DNA from: CAMNAO01 sp045605145
GTDB taxonomy: Bacteria > Bacillota > Clostridia > Oscillospirales > Oscillospiraceae
Direction of reading: 5' to 3'
Assembly (NCBI GenBank): GCA_045605145.1
Contig: JAZUPH010000018.1
Span: forward strand, 1-21,788
Length of the DNA: 21,788 nucleotides
The translations under genes and the position numbers were made by a program. The stretch's first letter is position 1, and the number at the start of each line of letters is the position of its first letter. This document shows, piece after piece, positions 1-7,919 of this stretch. Below the pieces are notes generated by a model that was given only the letters and a program-made list of their open reading frames with translations, was not told the origin of the DNA and searched no databases.

Positions 1-182
1 GCGTTAATCTCGGGCCCCTGTGCGAGCCCAGCGGAGCGGGTCGCATGGGGAGAGGACGAGCGATGGAGTGAATGAGCGGCTTTGCCGCGAACGATACGAA
101 ATCCGTGAGGACGATGCCGGTGGCATATTTTTAGCCAAAGCGGGGAGCGAACGCGACCCGGGCAAAGCTGTCGAGCAAAGCT

Positions 183-302
183 GACTGAGGGATTGACAAC
201 ACAGGTTCGTTTTGCCAAACAATGCTATGGATATAGGTGCTTGCTGCACAATCCCTCCGTCTCGCCTTGCGGCGAGCCCCCTCCCTTTACACAAGGGAGG
301 CC
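183..302. repeat. Putative dispersed palindromic repeat (REP/MITE-like)
   Basis: The left arm GACTGAGGGATTG (183-195) matches 12 of 13 bases of the reverse complement of the right arm at 249-261. Immediately right of it are two more perfect hairpins: CTCGCC-TTGC-GGCGAG (261-276) and CCTCCCTT-TACAC-AAGGGAGG (280-300). This cluster of palindromes with no coding capacity resembles the short dispersed elements scattered between genes in gut Oscillospirales, from general knowledge of such genomes. Only one copy is in the window, so repetitiveness cannot be shown here. Confidence 0.5.
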
Positions 303-390
303 TTGCTGCGGTGCGAACTTGTTAGACAGATTCTTATTTATCGATCCCGTTGTTTTATCCTATCACAGGAACGGAAATTATACAATAACA

Positions 391-416
391 GGCGCAGCGG
401 ATTGATCTGCTGTGCC
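391..416 (-). terminator. Probable terminator of the M20 peptidase operon
   Basis: GGCGCAGCGGAT (391-402) and ATCTGCTGTGCC (405-416) form a 12-bp stem with two G-U type pairs and a TG turn. Read on the minus strand it is followed by the T-rich TGTTATTGTATAATTT. It lies about 60 bases beyond the stop codon of the last gene of the minus-strand operon. Confidence 0.5.
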
Positions 417-436
417 TGGCGACGGTCTTATGAATA

Positions 437-456
437 CGCCCGCCATTAGGCGGGCG
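437..456. terminator. Terminator-like hairpin after the M20 gene
   Basis: CGCCCGCC-ATTA-GGCGGGCG is a perfect 8-bp stem with a 4-base loop. On the plus strand it is followed by CGTTTTATTAT and on the minus strand by TATTCAT. The T-run is better on the plus strand, where no upstream gene is visible, so it may act mainly as the 3' stabilising hairpin of the M20 transcript or as a weak bidirectional terminator. Confidence 0.45.
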
Positions 457-477
457 CGTTTTATTATGAGAGAATTT

Positions 478-1917
478 TTACTTTACGGCGGCGATGAGAT
501 TTTTGTAGAAGTCCACCGCGCCGGGAAGGCAGGCAATGCCCAGATTCTCGTCAATGCCGTGCATACCCTTCATCTGCTCGGGTGTGTAAATGACAGGCGC
601 GAAGCGGATGCAGTTGGGGCAGATCTGCTGATAGAAGCTGGCGTCGGTGGCGCCGGTCATCACATAGGGGCTGTAGGCAAGGCCGGGGAAGGTGGTCTCC
701 ACGGCGGAAACCACCGTGTTCCAAGCCTCACCCCTGATATCCACCGGCTCGGTGTAGTCCGACGCGTGGAGCACCTGGGTCTCAAGGCCGAATTTCTCGG
801 CCCTGCGGCGGATGATCTCAAGGCTCTCATCCATGCCCTGGTGGGGGATAAAACGCATATTCGCCCAGAGATTCGCCTCCTGCGGCAGTACATTGCAGGC
901 GTCAGAGCCGGACTGCATGGTGAAGGCGATGGTGGTCTGGAGCATGGCACCCGCCTGCGCAGACACCATGGGGAGGACAGGCTTTAACAGGGGCGCGAAC
1001 AGCCACAGATTGGAAAACAGCAGCTTCATGTAAAAAGGCGCGTATAGGGCAAGGCGGCTGAACATCGCCGCCACCTCCGGCGGGAACTTTTTCTTAAACG
1101 GGCTGTGCTTTTCCACACTTGTGACAAAGGCGGAGAGCCGCGCAATGGGCGAATTCTTACCCGGCGTGCTGGCGTGTCCGCCGGTGGAGCGGGCGGTAAA
1201 TTTAACATCGCCCTTGCCCTTTTCAAACACGCCTATCATGGCGAAATTCCCCTTGATGCCGCCGATAGGCTCGGCAATGATGCCGCCGCCCTCGTCGCAC
1301 ACCAGCCAGGGCGACACGCCCCGGCGCTTCAGCTCAGTCACCAGCTTGGGGCATCCGTCCCCGGCAAACTCCTCCGTGCAGGAGGAGGAGAGGTACACAT
1401 CCTGGGGCGGGACAAAACCCGCCGCCAGCAGCTCTTCCGCGGCCTGGAAAAAGGCCATAAGTGAGCCCTTGGTGTCTGCCGCGCCGCGGCCCCAGACCTT
1501 GCCGTCGGCAATGTCACCGGAAAACGGCTCATGGGTCCATGTGCCCTCGGCTGGGACCACATCCTGATGGCTCATCAGCACCACGGGGCGCTCACTGCTC
1601 GCGCCCTTCCAGTAATACAGCAGGTTGCCATCGATGACGGTGCGCTCCAGCTTTTCGTGTACGAGGGGGAACAGTGTTTCCAGCACCCGGTGGAAGGCGG
1701 CAAATTTCCCGCCGCTCGGGTCATCGGGTGTGGATACGGTGTCGCATTTTACCATCTCAGAGAGCGTTTGGGCGTAGTCCATGGCCCTGCCGTCTGCGGG
1801 CGGCGCAGCGTACTCCGAGCGCTTTGAGGGCAGCAGCAGGGTGCGCACCACAGCTGCCGCTACAAGCAGCACAAGCAGTGCAAGTATCCCCAAAAGGGCG
1901 TAAAGAATGTACATCAT
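478..1917 (-). CDS. Membrane-anchored M20-family metallopeptidase (PM20D1/carboxypeptidase S-like)
   Basis: This encodes a 479-residue zinc hydrolase of the M20 family, expected to cleave an amide or peptide bond near a free carboxylate. An N-terminal hydrophobic segment (about residues 3-25) suggests a membrane anchor with the enzyme outside. The metal and catalytic signature is visible: SHQDVV with H117 and D119, GRGAADTKG with D148, and TEEF with E182-E183. An aspartate in VCDEGGG and a late histidine in GMHGIDE are also present. The longer open frame reaching 2061 is rejected. ATG at 1917 has GGGAGG seven bases upstream and overlaps the upstream stop in an ATGA arrangement, so the two genes are translationally coupled. 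It is the last gene of an operon with two membrane proteins. The substrate is unknown; an acyl-amino acid or dipeptide is an inference. Confidence 0.88.
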   Translation of the reverse strand: MMYILYALLGILALLVLLVAAAVVRTLLLPSKRSEYAAPPADGRAMDYAQTLSEMVKCDTVSTPDDPSGGKFAAFHRVLETLFPLVHEKLERTVIDGNLLYYWKGASSERPVVLMSHQDVVPAEGTWTHEPFSGDIADGKVWGRGAADTKGSLMAFFQAAEELLAAGFVPPQDVYLSSSCTEEFAGDGCPKLVTELKRRGVSPWLVCDEGGGIIAEPIGGIKGNFAMIGVFEKGKGDVKFTARSTGGHASTPGKNSPIARLSAFVTSVEKHSPFKKKFPPEVAAMFSRLALYAPFYMKLLFSNLWLFAPLLKPVLPMVSAQAGAMLQTTIAFTMQSGSDACNVLPQEANLWANMRFIPHQGMDESLEIIRRRAEKFGLETQVLHASDYTEPVDIRGEAWNTVVSAVETTFPGLAYSPYVMTGATDASFYQQICPNCIRFAPVIYTPEQMKGMHGIDENLGIACLPGAVDFYKNLIAAVK

Positions 1918-2606
1918 TTCGCGGCCTCCCTGCTCTTTTTGCGGCTGATAAGCCAGGCCGCGCCGATGGCGATTGCGCCGCTGGGCAGCACCATAAAGCT
2001 GGTGGAGCCGGTAAGGCTGGGCACCAGAACGAACAGCACACCCATTATCACAAGGGGCCACAGGGCGATGTTCATGTTGCGGCGGTAGTATTTATAGGCC
2101 ATGGCGCCGAAAAGGGCGGGCACCACATTGTCGAAGGCCGGCTGCAGCGCCGGACTCTGCAAAATGGGCTGCAGCGGGATGAGCAGCACCACGCCCACCG
2201 CCAGCACCAGAATCGTCACAAGGGATGAGGTGGCGATGGACAGGGTGGAGATTATCTCATTTTCCGGAGTGCCGGTCTTTGCGCCCACGATGTCCCGGGC
2301 GTTCATGGCGCAGGGGATCTTCATGTTTATAAGGTTGCCGGTTATGAAGGCCAGGTAGCCGCCGCCTGCGCCCAGCATGGGAGTGTAGACAAGGTACTCA
2401 GCCCCACAGCTTACCAGCCACACCAGACCGATGGCCAGAAAGCCACGCCCGAAGGCGGACATATCGGGCATCGCGCCCAGATAGGCACCCATGACGAAGG
2501 GCGCGCCGATAAGCAGGATCAGCGTTATAACGGATGCCGCCCGACCCCAAACATGGGTCATGGCGTTGTATTTTTCAAAGCGGATGTTCTTTTCCTGTTC
2601 GCTCAT
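1914..2606 (-). CDS. Conserved polytopic membrane protein, partner of DUF5058 protein
   Basis: This is a 230-residue protein with about six hydrophobic segments (roughly residues 22-44, 52-72, 80-95, 122-146, 158-196 and 203-220) and a basic C-terminal tail. A conserved-looking central stretch, NMKIPCAMNARDIVG, lies between membrane segments. I do not recognise a characterised family; similar proteins sit next to DUF5058 proteins in Clostridia as far as I recall. The start at 2606 is preferred because it leaves a 16-base gap to the upstream gene and follows an AAAGGGGG sequence; the frame could extend to 2633 but would overlap. It probably forms a two-subunit membrane complex with the upstream product, perhaps a transporter feeding the M20 peptidase. 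That role is inferred only from operon structure. Confidence 0.75.
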   Translation of the reverse strand: MSEQEKNIRFEKYNAMTHVWGRAASVITLILLIGAPFVMGAYLGAMPDMSAFGRGFLAIGLVWLVSCGAEYLVYTPMLGAGGGYLAFITGNLINMKIPCAMNARDIVGAKTGTPENEIISTLSIATSSLVTILVLAVGVVLLIPLQPILQSPALQPAFDNVVPALFGAMAYKYYRRNMNIALWPLVIMGVLFVLVPSLTGSTSFMVLPSGAIAIGAAWLISRKKSREAAK

Positions 2607-2622
2607 TTCACTGCGCCCCCTT

Positions 2623-3381
2623 TCAGCCTGCAATGCCGCTTATGACAACGGCCGCGGCCATTGCCGCGATCATGCTGCCCGCGATGGAGAAGCTCTCCAC
2701 CCATTGGGCATTCTTCTTCTCACTGAGCCATACGAACAGGGCCATCACCGCCGCGGCAACCACGGCCACCACGATGGGAAGCCACGGCCCCGTGAAGCTG
2801 AACAGGCCGCCGGAGGACACGAAATTGCCGATGTAGCTGCCGATGTAGGCCGAGACAAGGCCAATGAACATGGCGGTCATGGCCATGTCGCCGAAGCCGC
2901 CGCCGGTGCCGCCGCCCTGTTTGGGGCCTTTCAGCCTGCCAAGGTAGCGCTTGTTGAAAATCACCGACAGCACCATGCCCCACATGATGCAAAAGCTCAT
3001 CAAAAGGGCGATGGTTGTGAAGGCTGTCGCCGTCATTTCCGAGGCCGCGAGACTGCTCAGTCCCACGGACTCAGCTGCGGCGGTGGCGACCTGCGTCTCA
3101 TAGTGCAATGCGCCGATGACCGAAAGCCTCAGCCACGGCAGGGGCGTACCCAGACTGCCGGACAGGGCAATGACGCCCAGCAGTATGCCCACGCTGGGCA
3201 GCACTGCGAAGGTGGCGCTGGCGGTGATCGCCCGCTTCATTTTCGTTTTATCCATGCCGATGGATATACCCGCACGGTAGGCGCGAAGCATGAAAAATAC
3301 GCACACCACCGCCACGAACAGGACGATCCCGCCGCAGATCAGGTACATCACAGGGCTGTTAAGCTGTGACAATATGTTCAT
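2623..3381 (-). CDS. DUF5058 family membrane protein
   Basis: This encodes a 252-residue polytopic membrane protein. Its N-terminus (MNILSQLNSPVMYLICG), the GISIGMDKTKMKRAITASATF stretch and the following VLPSVGILLG segment match what I know of the DUF5058 family, whose function is uncharacterised. About six membrane spans are visible (residues 10-31, 52-73, 115-142, 165-187, 198-219 and 230-250), with a glycine-rich cytoplasmic-type loop near 150-165. ATG at 3381 is chosen because GGGGAG lies about ten bases upstream. The longer frame to 3423 would start upstream of the predicted transcription start. It is the first gene of the operon with the partner membrane protein and the M20 peptidase, under its own promoter. 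Confidence 0.85.
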   Translation of the reverse strand: MNILSQLNSPVMYLICGGIVLFVAVVCVFFMLRAYRAGISIGMDKTKMKRAITASATFAVLPSVGILLGVIALSGSLGTPLPWLRLSVIGALHYETQVATAAAESVGLSSLAASEMTATAFTTIALLMSFCIMWGMVLSVIFNKRYLGRLKGPKQGGGTGGGFGDMAMTAMFIGLVSAYIGSYIGNFVSSGGLFSFTGPWLPIVVAVVAAAVMALFVWLSEKKNAQWVESFSIAGSMIAAMAAAVVISGIAG

Positions 3382-3413
3382 TGAGATCACTCTCCCCACA
3401 ATTTGGTATACAT

Positions 3414-3442
3414 AGTTTAGCACATTACCGCGCCCCGTGCAA
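3414..3442 (-). promoter_or_regulatory. Sigma-A promoter of the DUF5058-M20 operon
   Basis: On the minus strand a TTGCAC -35 box (3437-3442) is followed by a 17-base spacer and a TAAACT -10 box (3414-3419). The predicted start is near 3407, about 25 bases before the ATG at 3381. This rules out the longer open frame beginning at 3423. Confidence 0.75.
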
Positions 3443-3462
3443 TGCGCCCCGCCACATAATAA

Positions 3463-3494
3463 ACAAGGCCCGCAGCACCTGCTGCGGGCCTTGT
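3463..3494 (-). terminator. Intrinsic terminator of the PRD regulator gene
   Basis: ACAAGGCCCGCAGCA (3463-3477) and TGCTGCGGGCCTTGT (3480-3494) form a perfect 15-bp stem around a two-base turn. On the minus strand it begins nine bases after the regulator stop codon and is followed by TTATTATG. It separates the regulator from the DUF5058 operon promoter. Confidence 0.85.
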
Positions 3495-3502
3495 GAGGTA
3501 TA

Positions 3503-5479
3503 TCATTGGCTGTAGTCTCTGCTTACCGCCCAGTTTACCAGCTCATCCGGTGTCATGCCGGCAACGAGGTCGATTATCTCAGCGTTGTCGGACAGCAGCT
3601 GCCTGTACAGCATCTGCGGGATGCGCGCGGTCTTGTAGGGCAGGTGCCTGCGGGCGGAGAACAGTATCATCCGTACCTGCGTGCCCTGCCAGTTGATGGG
3701 CGTCTTGTTTATCAGTATGCGCACATTGTTGTCGGGACAGTGCTCAGCATCGGCGGTGATAAGGGCTATGCCGTTCTGCTTTGCGCAGGAGATAAAACCG
3801 TTGCGCTCCTGCATATCCTTCACAAAGGCGCCGCGATGGGCTTCAAGCACGAAATTGTCCGCAAGATAGTCGAACACTTCGTCAATGCTCCCCAGTCGGG
3901 TGTGGTACATACAATTGCCGGGATCGACCACCTTCTCCAGGATGGCCTTGTTGTAGTCTGTGAAGAACTGATTCAGATTGCGGGAAATACCGCTGCGCTC
4001 AATATCCAGGGTAACCACGGGAATGGGACAACCGGGAATCTGATTTGCGTCCACATCCGTCACCAGAACATGGAACCGCTCCGGATCGATGGCGCCCACC
4101 TGCCCAACCTCAAAGGTTTCGATGTGATCAATGCTGTGACTGTATCGGCGGCGGATCCGCTGCGCCACATAGCTTGCATAGTGCCCGCCGTAGTTGAGCG
4201 CCACGGCAATGTTCAGCCGTACCGATGCCGCCAGATTGCGGCGATGGGCGGCGGCGATGATGTAATAGGCCTGCAGAAGCTCGGTCTCAGACAGCTCCAC
4301 CCTGTAAAGCTCTTTATACAGCACGGCAAAATCACAGCACAGCTCGGAATAGAACAGGCCGTCCCGGCTGATGGAGTACACCGCCTCCCGGTCGCAGGGC
4401 AGGCCGAAAAACTGCCGCTCATGCACGCCGGCCAGCCAGCAGGTAAATTCCTCTTTAAACGGCTCGTCAAAATACTGCTCAATGCCCGGATACAGCTCCG
4501 CCACACGGCGCAGGTACATCTCCGTATCGCTGCGGCACAGAGAAAGCTGATAATCGTCCAGCTCATGCGTGCTGCGGCGCGTGGCGTAGCAGTCCAGCAG
4601 TATTGCCATGGCGATGATGTCATTCTCCTGCATCACTATGCCGTGCTCCCTCAGCCGCCCGGCCAGCTCCTGCGCGGCGGCGAAGTAGCGCGTAGGTCTC
4701 AGGCGGCGCAGATCTGCGGCGGAAAACTCCACCTGGCTGTATTTATCGCTGCGCGTGCGGGAGACGAAGATGTAGAAGCACAGCTGCTGCAGACAGGTCA
4801 GCGGGAGCATGAATCCGTTTCTCTCCAGCACCCCTTCTATAAGGGGCTTTAGCCTGAAGTAACCGCCTTCATCATTTTCGCGGATTTGCACCAAAGCGCG
4901 GAAGGCCGCGGCAACGCCCATATGATCGGCCTGCATGAACACAATGCCGCTGGCGATCTTCGCGTAAAACAGGATAAGCACGCGCTTTTGCCATTCGCTG
5001 CCCTGTATGCCCAGCCCGTAGCCGGGCCTGCTGTGTACAGTGCAGCCGAACTGCGCCAGCTTGTGCTTCATCAGCGGCACACTGTTGGATATGGTGCCGC
5101 GGCTGTAGTGGAACATCTCTGCAAACTCGTCTATGCTCACATAGTCATCTCTGAGTATGATGGTCATTATCATCATATAGCTCAGATAATAGCGGTCAAA
5201 GTCCATGTAGCGGTCCCGCTTTTCGTGGCGCAGGAACTGCTTTCTGAAGGCCTCAAACCCTACCGGATCGGCGGCGACTATGCGGTAGCCCTTGCCGGGT
5301 GCGGTTTCAATGCGGGCGTTCCACGGCGCGAGAAACTCGTCCAGCTTCTGTATCTCCAGTGACACGGTCTTGCGGGATACATCGACCTTTTTCATTATGT
5401 CGCCCACGGTGACAAAGTCTGCGGGGCAGCCAAGTATCGCGGCGAGGATGGTCCTGCGGGTGCTTGATAACATTCTCAT
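3503..5479 (-). CDS. BglG/MtlR-type PRD-domain transcriptional regulator with degenerate PTS modules
   Basis: This is a 658-residue regulator with the layout of PTS-controlled activators. An N-terminal winged HTH lies at about residues 5-55 (SSTRRTILAAIL, then DVSRKTVSLEIQKL). A second Mga-like HTH is at about 115-141, followed by PRD-like helical regions (about 165-412), an EIIB-like domain (420-505) and an EIIA-like domain (530-645). The usual phosphorylation sites are not seen. The EIIB cysteine loop reads VALNYGGH, and the EIIA motif expected to end in IPH reads GIALIT. ATG at 5479 is chosen because AGGAGG lies ten bases upstream. It appears monocistronic, with its own promoter and terminator. 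No PTS transporter gene is nearby. Targets could be the flanking MATE or DUF5058 operons, which is only an inference from position. Confidence 0.82.
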   Translation of the reverse strand: MRMLSSTRRTILAAILGCPADFVTVGDIMKKVDVSRKTVSLEIQKLDEFLAPWNARIETAPGKGYRIVAADPVGFEAFRKQFLRHEKRDRYMDFDRYYLSYMMIMTIILRDDYVSIDEFAEMFHYSRGTISNSVPLMKHKLAQFGCTVHSRPGYGLGIQGSEWQKRVLILFYAKIASGIVFMQADHMGVAAAFRALVQIRENDEGGYFRLKPLIEGVLERNGFMLPLTCLQQLCFYIFVSRTRSDKYSQVEFSAADLRRLRPTRYFAAAQELAGRLREHGIVMQENDIIAMAILLDCYATRRSTHELDDYQLSLCRSDTEMYLRRVAELYPGIEQYFDEPFKEEFTCWLAGVHERQFFGLPCDREAVYSISRDGLFYSELCCDFAVLYKELYRVELSETELLQAYYIIAAAHRRNLAASVRLNIAVALNYGGHYASYVAQRIRRRYSHSIDHIETFEVGQVGAIDPERFHVLVTDVDANQIPGCPIPVVTLDIERSGISRNLNQFFTDYNKAILEKVVDPGNCMYHTRLGSIDEVFDYLADNFVLEAHRGAFVKDMQERNGFISCAKQNGIALITADAEHCPDNNVRILINKTPINWQGTQVRMILFSARRHLPYKTARIPQMLYRQLLSDNAEIIDLVAGMTPDELVNWAVSRDYSQ

Positions 5480-5539
5480 GGCCTGTATCCCTCCTGTTGG
5501 CCGTCCGACGGGCGGCAATAGATGTGGGTATTTTCCAAG

Positions 5540-5548
5540 ATTATACCA
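5540..5548 (-). promoter_or_regulatory. Extended -10 promoter of the PRD regulator
   Basis: On the minus strand the sequence TGG-TATAAT gives a TGn extended -10 with a perfect TATAAT box. No good -35 hexamer lies 17 bases upstream, which is typical for extended -10 promoters. Transcription would start near 5533, giving a leader of about 54 bases. A GC-rich hairpin at about 5501-5517 lies in that leader. Confidence 0.6.
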
Positions 5549-5583
5549 TAAAACCCGTCAAATGGGTATGCTTTGTGTCCCGA

Positions 5584-6978
5584 TTAGGCCTTTTTCGCGT
5601 CGAAAGCCCGGTTCCAGCGGCCGGAGAGACAGTAAATACTGAACATGGCGAACAGCAGCAGATTGTGGGCGATCATACAGGCCCATGCGGAGATAAGCCC
5701 CATGCCCATAAGCTGGGTGCAGATGAAGGTGCCCACGATGCGGATGCCCCACATTCCCGCGATGTTGCAGACAAAGGGGATAAGGGTCTGTCCCATGCCC
5801 TGCATCATGCCCTCAATAACGATGGACACGCCGTAGAACGGCTCAGACACCGCTACCATGCGCAGCACGGCGGCACCCAGCGTGATGACCTGGGCGTCCC
5901 TTGCGAAAATGCCCATCATGTTCGGCGCGAATATCAGCAGCAGCGAGCCGGACAGGATCATCATCAGCACCTCAAGGGGGATTATCGTCCGGGCGAGGTC
6001 GCGCAGCTTCTTCCTGTCGCCCGCACCCAGTGCGTTGCCGGCCAGGGTCGCGGCGGCGGTCTGCATCCCGTAGCCGGGGATGTAGAAGGCAGACTCCACA
6101 GTGTTGGCAATGGTGTGGGCGGCAGTAGCCACCTCACCAAGGGAATTTATCATAGAGGCGAACACCACATAGCCAAGCGAGGTGCCGAAGCGCTGCAGTG
6201 CGTTGGGCAGCGCCACCCGCAGACAGGGCCCCAGAATGCTCATGTCCGGCTTTATGGACTGCCCCTTGGGAGAGACGGTGGGATGCCGCCACAGGACCAG
6301 GGATATGTACACGCCGCCCACGGCAAAGGCAATGGCACTGGCGATGGCGGCGCCCGTCACGCCCAGACCCGCGCCGGGTATAGTCAGCTGCAGCCCGAAA
6401 ATGCTCACCCCGCGGGTGGGGTAGATGAGCAGGAAATTCAGTGTTACATTGATTATGTTAACCCCGACGCCTACGCGCATGGGGGTTTTTGTATCTCCGG
6501 CGGCGCGCAGCAGCATTCCGAAGATGATGGATGCGGTGCGAAACAGCATGGGCGTGTACAGGATGAAAAAGTAGCGTGCCGCAAGCGCCTGTATGCTCTC
6601 GTCCACCTGCATCCACACGGGCACCATGCCGCTCAGCGACAGTGTAAGGGCGGTGAACACCGTCCCGCACACCAGCACGGCCAGCACGGCCTGCGCCGCG
6701 GCCCGTGATGCCCGCTTCGTCTCGCCCGCGCCGCAGGCCTGAGACACATAGGCCAGAAAACCCACGGCCACGGCGGATATGGTGCTGCTGACCAGCCAGT
6801 TTACCGTACCCGTTGCGCCCACGGCGGCGGTGGCCTGGGTACCCAGTGAGCCTACCATGGCGGTGTCTATGTACTGCACCGCGGTGTGCATAAGCTGCTC
6901 GAGCATGGTGGGCCACGCAAGGGCGAAGATGGTAGGCAGCATATACCACGAGGATCGTTTTTTCTTTATCTCGTTCAT
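5584..6978 (-). CDS. MATE family multidrug/metabolite exporter
   Basis: This encodes a 464-residue polytopic membrane protein of the MATE family, which couples Na+ or H+ entry to export of organic cations and drugs. The N-terminal half contains the typical stretch WPTMLEQLMHTAVQYIDTAMVG, followed by GFLAYVSQACGAGE. The second half repeats the fold with the internal motif ALPNALQRFG and the late SEPFYG segment. Its length matches the family norm of about 450 residues with 12 helices. ATG at 6978 is preceded by AAAAGG at a seven-base distance. It follows deoD by 89 bases with no clear terminator, so the two may be co-transcribed. The substrate cannot be read from sequence. Confidence 0.93.
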   Translation of the reverse strand: MNEIKKKRSSWYMLPTIFALAWPTMLEQLMHTAVQYIDTAMVGSLGTQATAAVGATGTVNWLVSSTISAVAVGFLAYVSQACGAGETKRASRAAAQAVLAVLVCGTVFTALTLSLSGMVPVWMQVDESIQALAARYFFILYTPMLFRTASIIFGMLLRAAGDTKTPMRVGVGVNIINVTLNFLLIYPTRGVSIFGLQLTIPGAGLGVTGAAIASAIAFAVGGVYISLVLWRHPTVSPKGQSIKPDMSILGPCLRVALPNALQRFGTSLGYVVFASMINSLGEVATAAHTIANTVESAFYIPGYGMQTAAATLAGNALGAGDRKKLRDLARTIIPLEVLMMILSGSLLLIFAPNMMGIFARDAQVITLGAAVLRMVAVSEPFYGVSIVIEGMMQGMGQTLIPFVCNIAGMWGIRIVGTFICTQLMGMGLISAWACMIAHNLLLFAMFSIYCLSGRWNRAFDAKKA

Positions 6979-7067
6979 AAATGTACCTTTTCGGCAATTT
7001 CTCTTTGTTTTATATGCACCCGAACCGGCGAGGGCGAGGGCGCGGTGGGGGAGGTCAAGGACGGTCC

Positions 7068-7790
7068 TCAGGCCCTCACGGCCACCTCGAGGGCCAGTTC
7101 CATCATCTGCAGGAAGGTGCTCTGCCGCTCCTGGGCACTTGTCGCCTCCCCGGTGAGGATGTGGTCGGACACCGTGCAGATGGCGAGGGCTTTTTTACCC
7201 GCCCGTGTGGCGTTCATGTAAAGTGCGGCGGCCTCCATCTCTATGGCGAGCACGCCCATTTTTATCCACGGCTCGTTGGCCTTCGGGTCATCGTCGTAGA
7301 AGGTGTCCGAGGACAGCAGGTTGCCCACGGCGTAGCGGCAACCCATCTCGTTGGCGATGTCCGACGCAAGGCGCAGAAGGCCGAAGTCGGCAATGGGCGC
7401 GTAGCTGCCCCGGAAGCCGAACTGCTGTGCGTAGGCGGAGTTGGTGCAGGCGGCCTGCCCCAGGACGATGTCCCGCAGCTTAAGCCGGTGGCTGAGTGCG
7501 CCGGCGGAACCCACGCGCAGGATGTTCTCCACGCCGTAGTAGTTATAAAGCTCATAGCTGTAGATGCCTATTGAGGGCATACCCATGCCGCTGGCCATCA
7601 CGCTCACCGGATGGCCTTTGTAAGTGCCGGTGTAGCCCTGAATACCGCGCACGTTGTTGACCAGCTTCGGATTTTCAAGGTATGTTTCCGCGATAAACTT
7701 TGCGCGCAGCGGGTCGCCGGGCATCAGAACCGTCTTTGCAAAGTCGCCGGGCATGGCACCGATGTGGGGAGTGGGGCAGGAATTTGACAT
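7068..7790 (-). CDS. deoD: Purine nucleoside phosphorylase, DeoD type
   Basis: The 240-residue product phosphorolyses purine (deoxy)nucleosides to the free base and (deoxy)ribose 1-phosphate in the cytoplasm, for purine salvage. It closely follows the hexameric DeoD family from end to end: TPHIGA near the N-terminus, VLMPGDPLRAKFIAET, NNVRGIQGYTGTYKG, RVGSAGAL, the nucleoside-binding stretch VLAIEMEAAALY, and CTVSDHIL with the catalytic aspartate. Length is the family norm (239 in Escherichia coli). ATG at 7790 is chosen because AAGGAGG lies eight bases upstream. The in-frame ATG at 7823 coincides with the predicted transcription start and would leave no ribosome binding site. Confidence 0.95.
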   Translation of the reverse strand: MSNSCPTPHIGAMPGDFAKTVLMPGDPLRAKFIAETYLENPKLVNNVRGIQGYTGTYKGHPVSVMASGMGMPSIGIYSYELYNYYGVENILRVGSAGALSHRLKLRDIVLGQAACTNSAYAQQFGFRGSYAPIADFGLLRLASDIANEMGCRYAVGNLLSSDTFYDDDPKANEPWIKMGVLAIEMEAAALYMNATRAGKKALAICTVSDHILTGEATSAQERQSTFLQMMELALEVAVRA

Positions 7791-7829
7791 ATTTGCATCC
7801 TCCTTGTGCGGGATTTTGTTCATGTGTTC

Positions 7830-7858
7830 AGTTTAACCCAAAATGGTGGCTCCGTCAA
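7830..7858 (-). promoter_or_regulatory. Sigma-A promoter of deoD
   Basis: On the minus strand TTGACG (7853-7858) is followed by exactly 17 bases and TAAACT (7830-7835). The predicted start is near 7823, giving a 33-base leader to the ATG at 7790. Confidence 0.78.
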
Positions 7859-7876
7859 CGCGCGGGCAAAATAAAC

Positions 7877-7906
7877 TGCGGCACACCCGATGCCGGGTGT
7901 GCCGCA
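7877..7906 (-). terminator. Intrinsic terminator of the pilus operon
   Basis: TGCGGCACACCCG (7877-7889), the loop ATGC and CGGGTGTGCCGCA (7894-7906) make a perfect 13-bp stem. On the minus strand it lies just past the stop of the last sortase gene and is followed by GTTTATTTT. It closes the pilus operon before the deoD promoter. Confidence 0.88.
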
Positions 7907-7919
7907 ATCAACTGATTTT

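Larger units (their letters stand above)
1..477. other. Non-coding, hairpin-rich left-edge region
   Basis: I see no convincing gene in this stretch. It holds a series of short inverted repeats: a long imperfect hairpin at about 15-50 (CCCC...TGCGA against TCGCATGGGG), GCGGC-TTT-GCCGC at 76-88, and ATGCC-GGT-GGCAT at 114-126 followed by ATTTTT. The more organised element at 183-302 and two terminator-like hairpins near 391-456 are listed separately. The short open frames here have no plausible ribosome binding site and no recognisable protein features. Confidence 0.6.

Noticed and set aside
1918..2061. Upstream extension of the M20 peptidase frame
   Set aside because: It overlaps the membrane protein gene by 148 bases, while ATG at 1917 has a good ribosome binding site and opens the hydrophobic anchor.
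3506..6708. Long plus-strand frames (448 residues at 3506-4852 and 414 residues at 5464-6708)
   Set aside because: They mirror the PRD regulator and the MATE gene; translations are Gln/His/Gly-rich shadows without motifs.
6979..7067. TATAAA upstream of the MATE gene as a separate promoter
   Set aside because: No -35 box lies at a suitable distance and no extended -10 is present; co-transcription with deoD is simpler.
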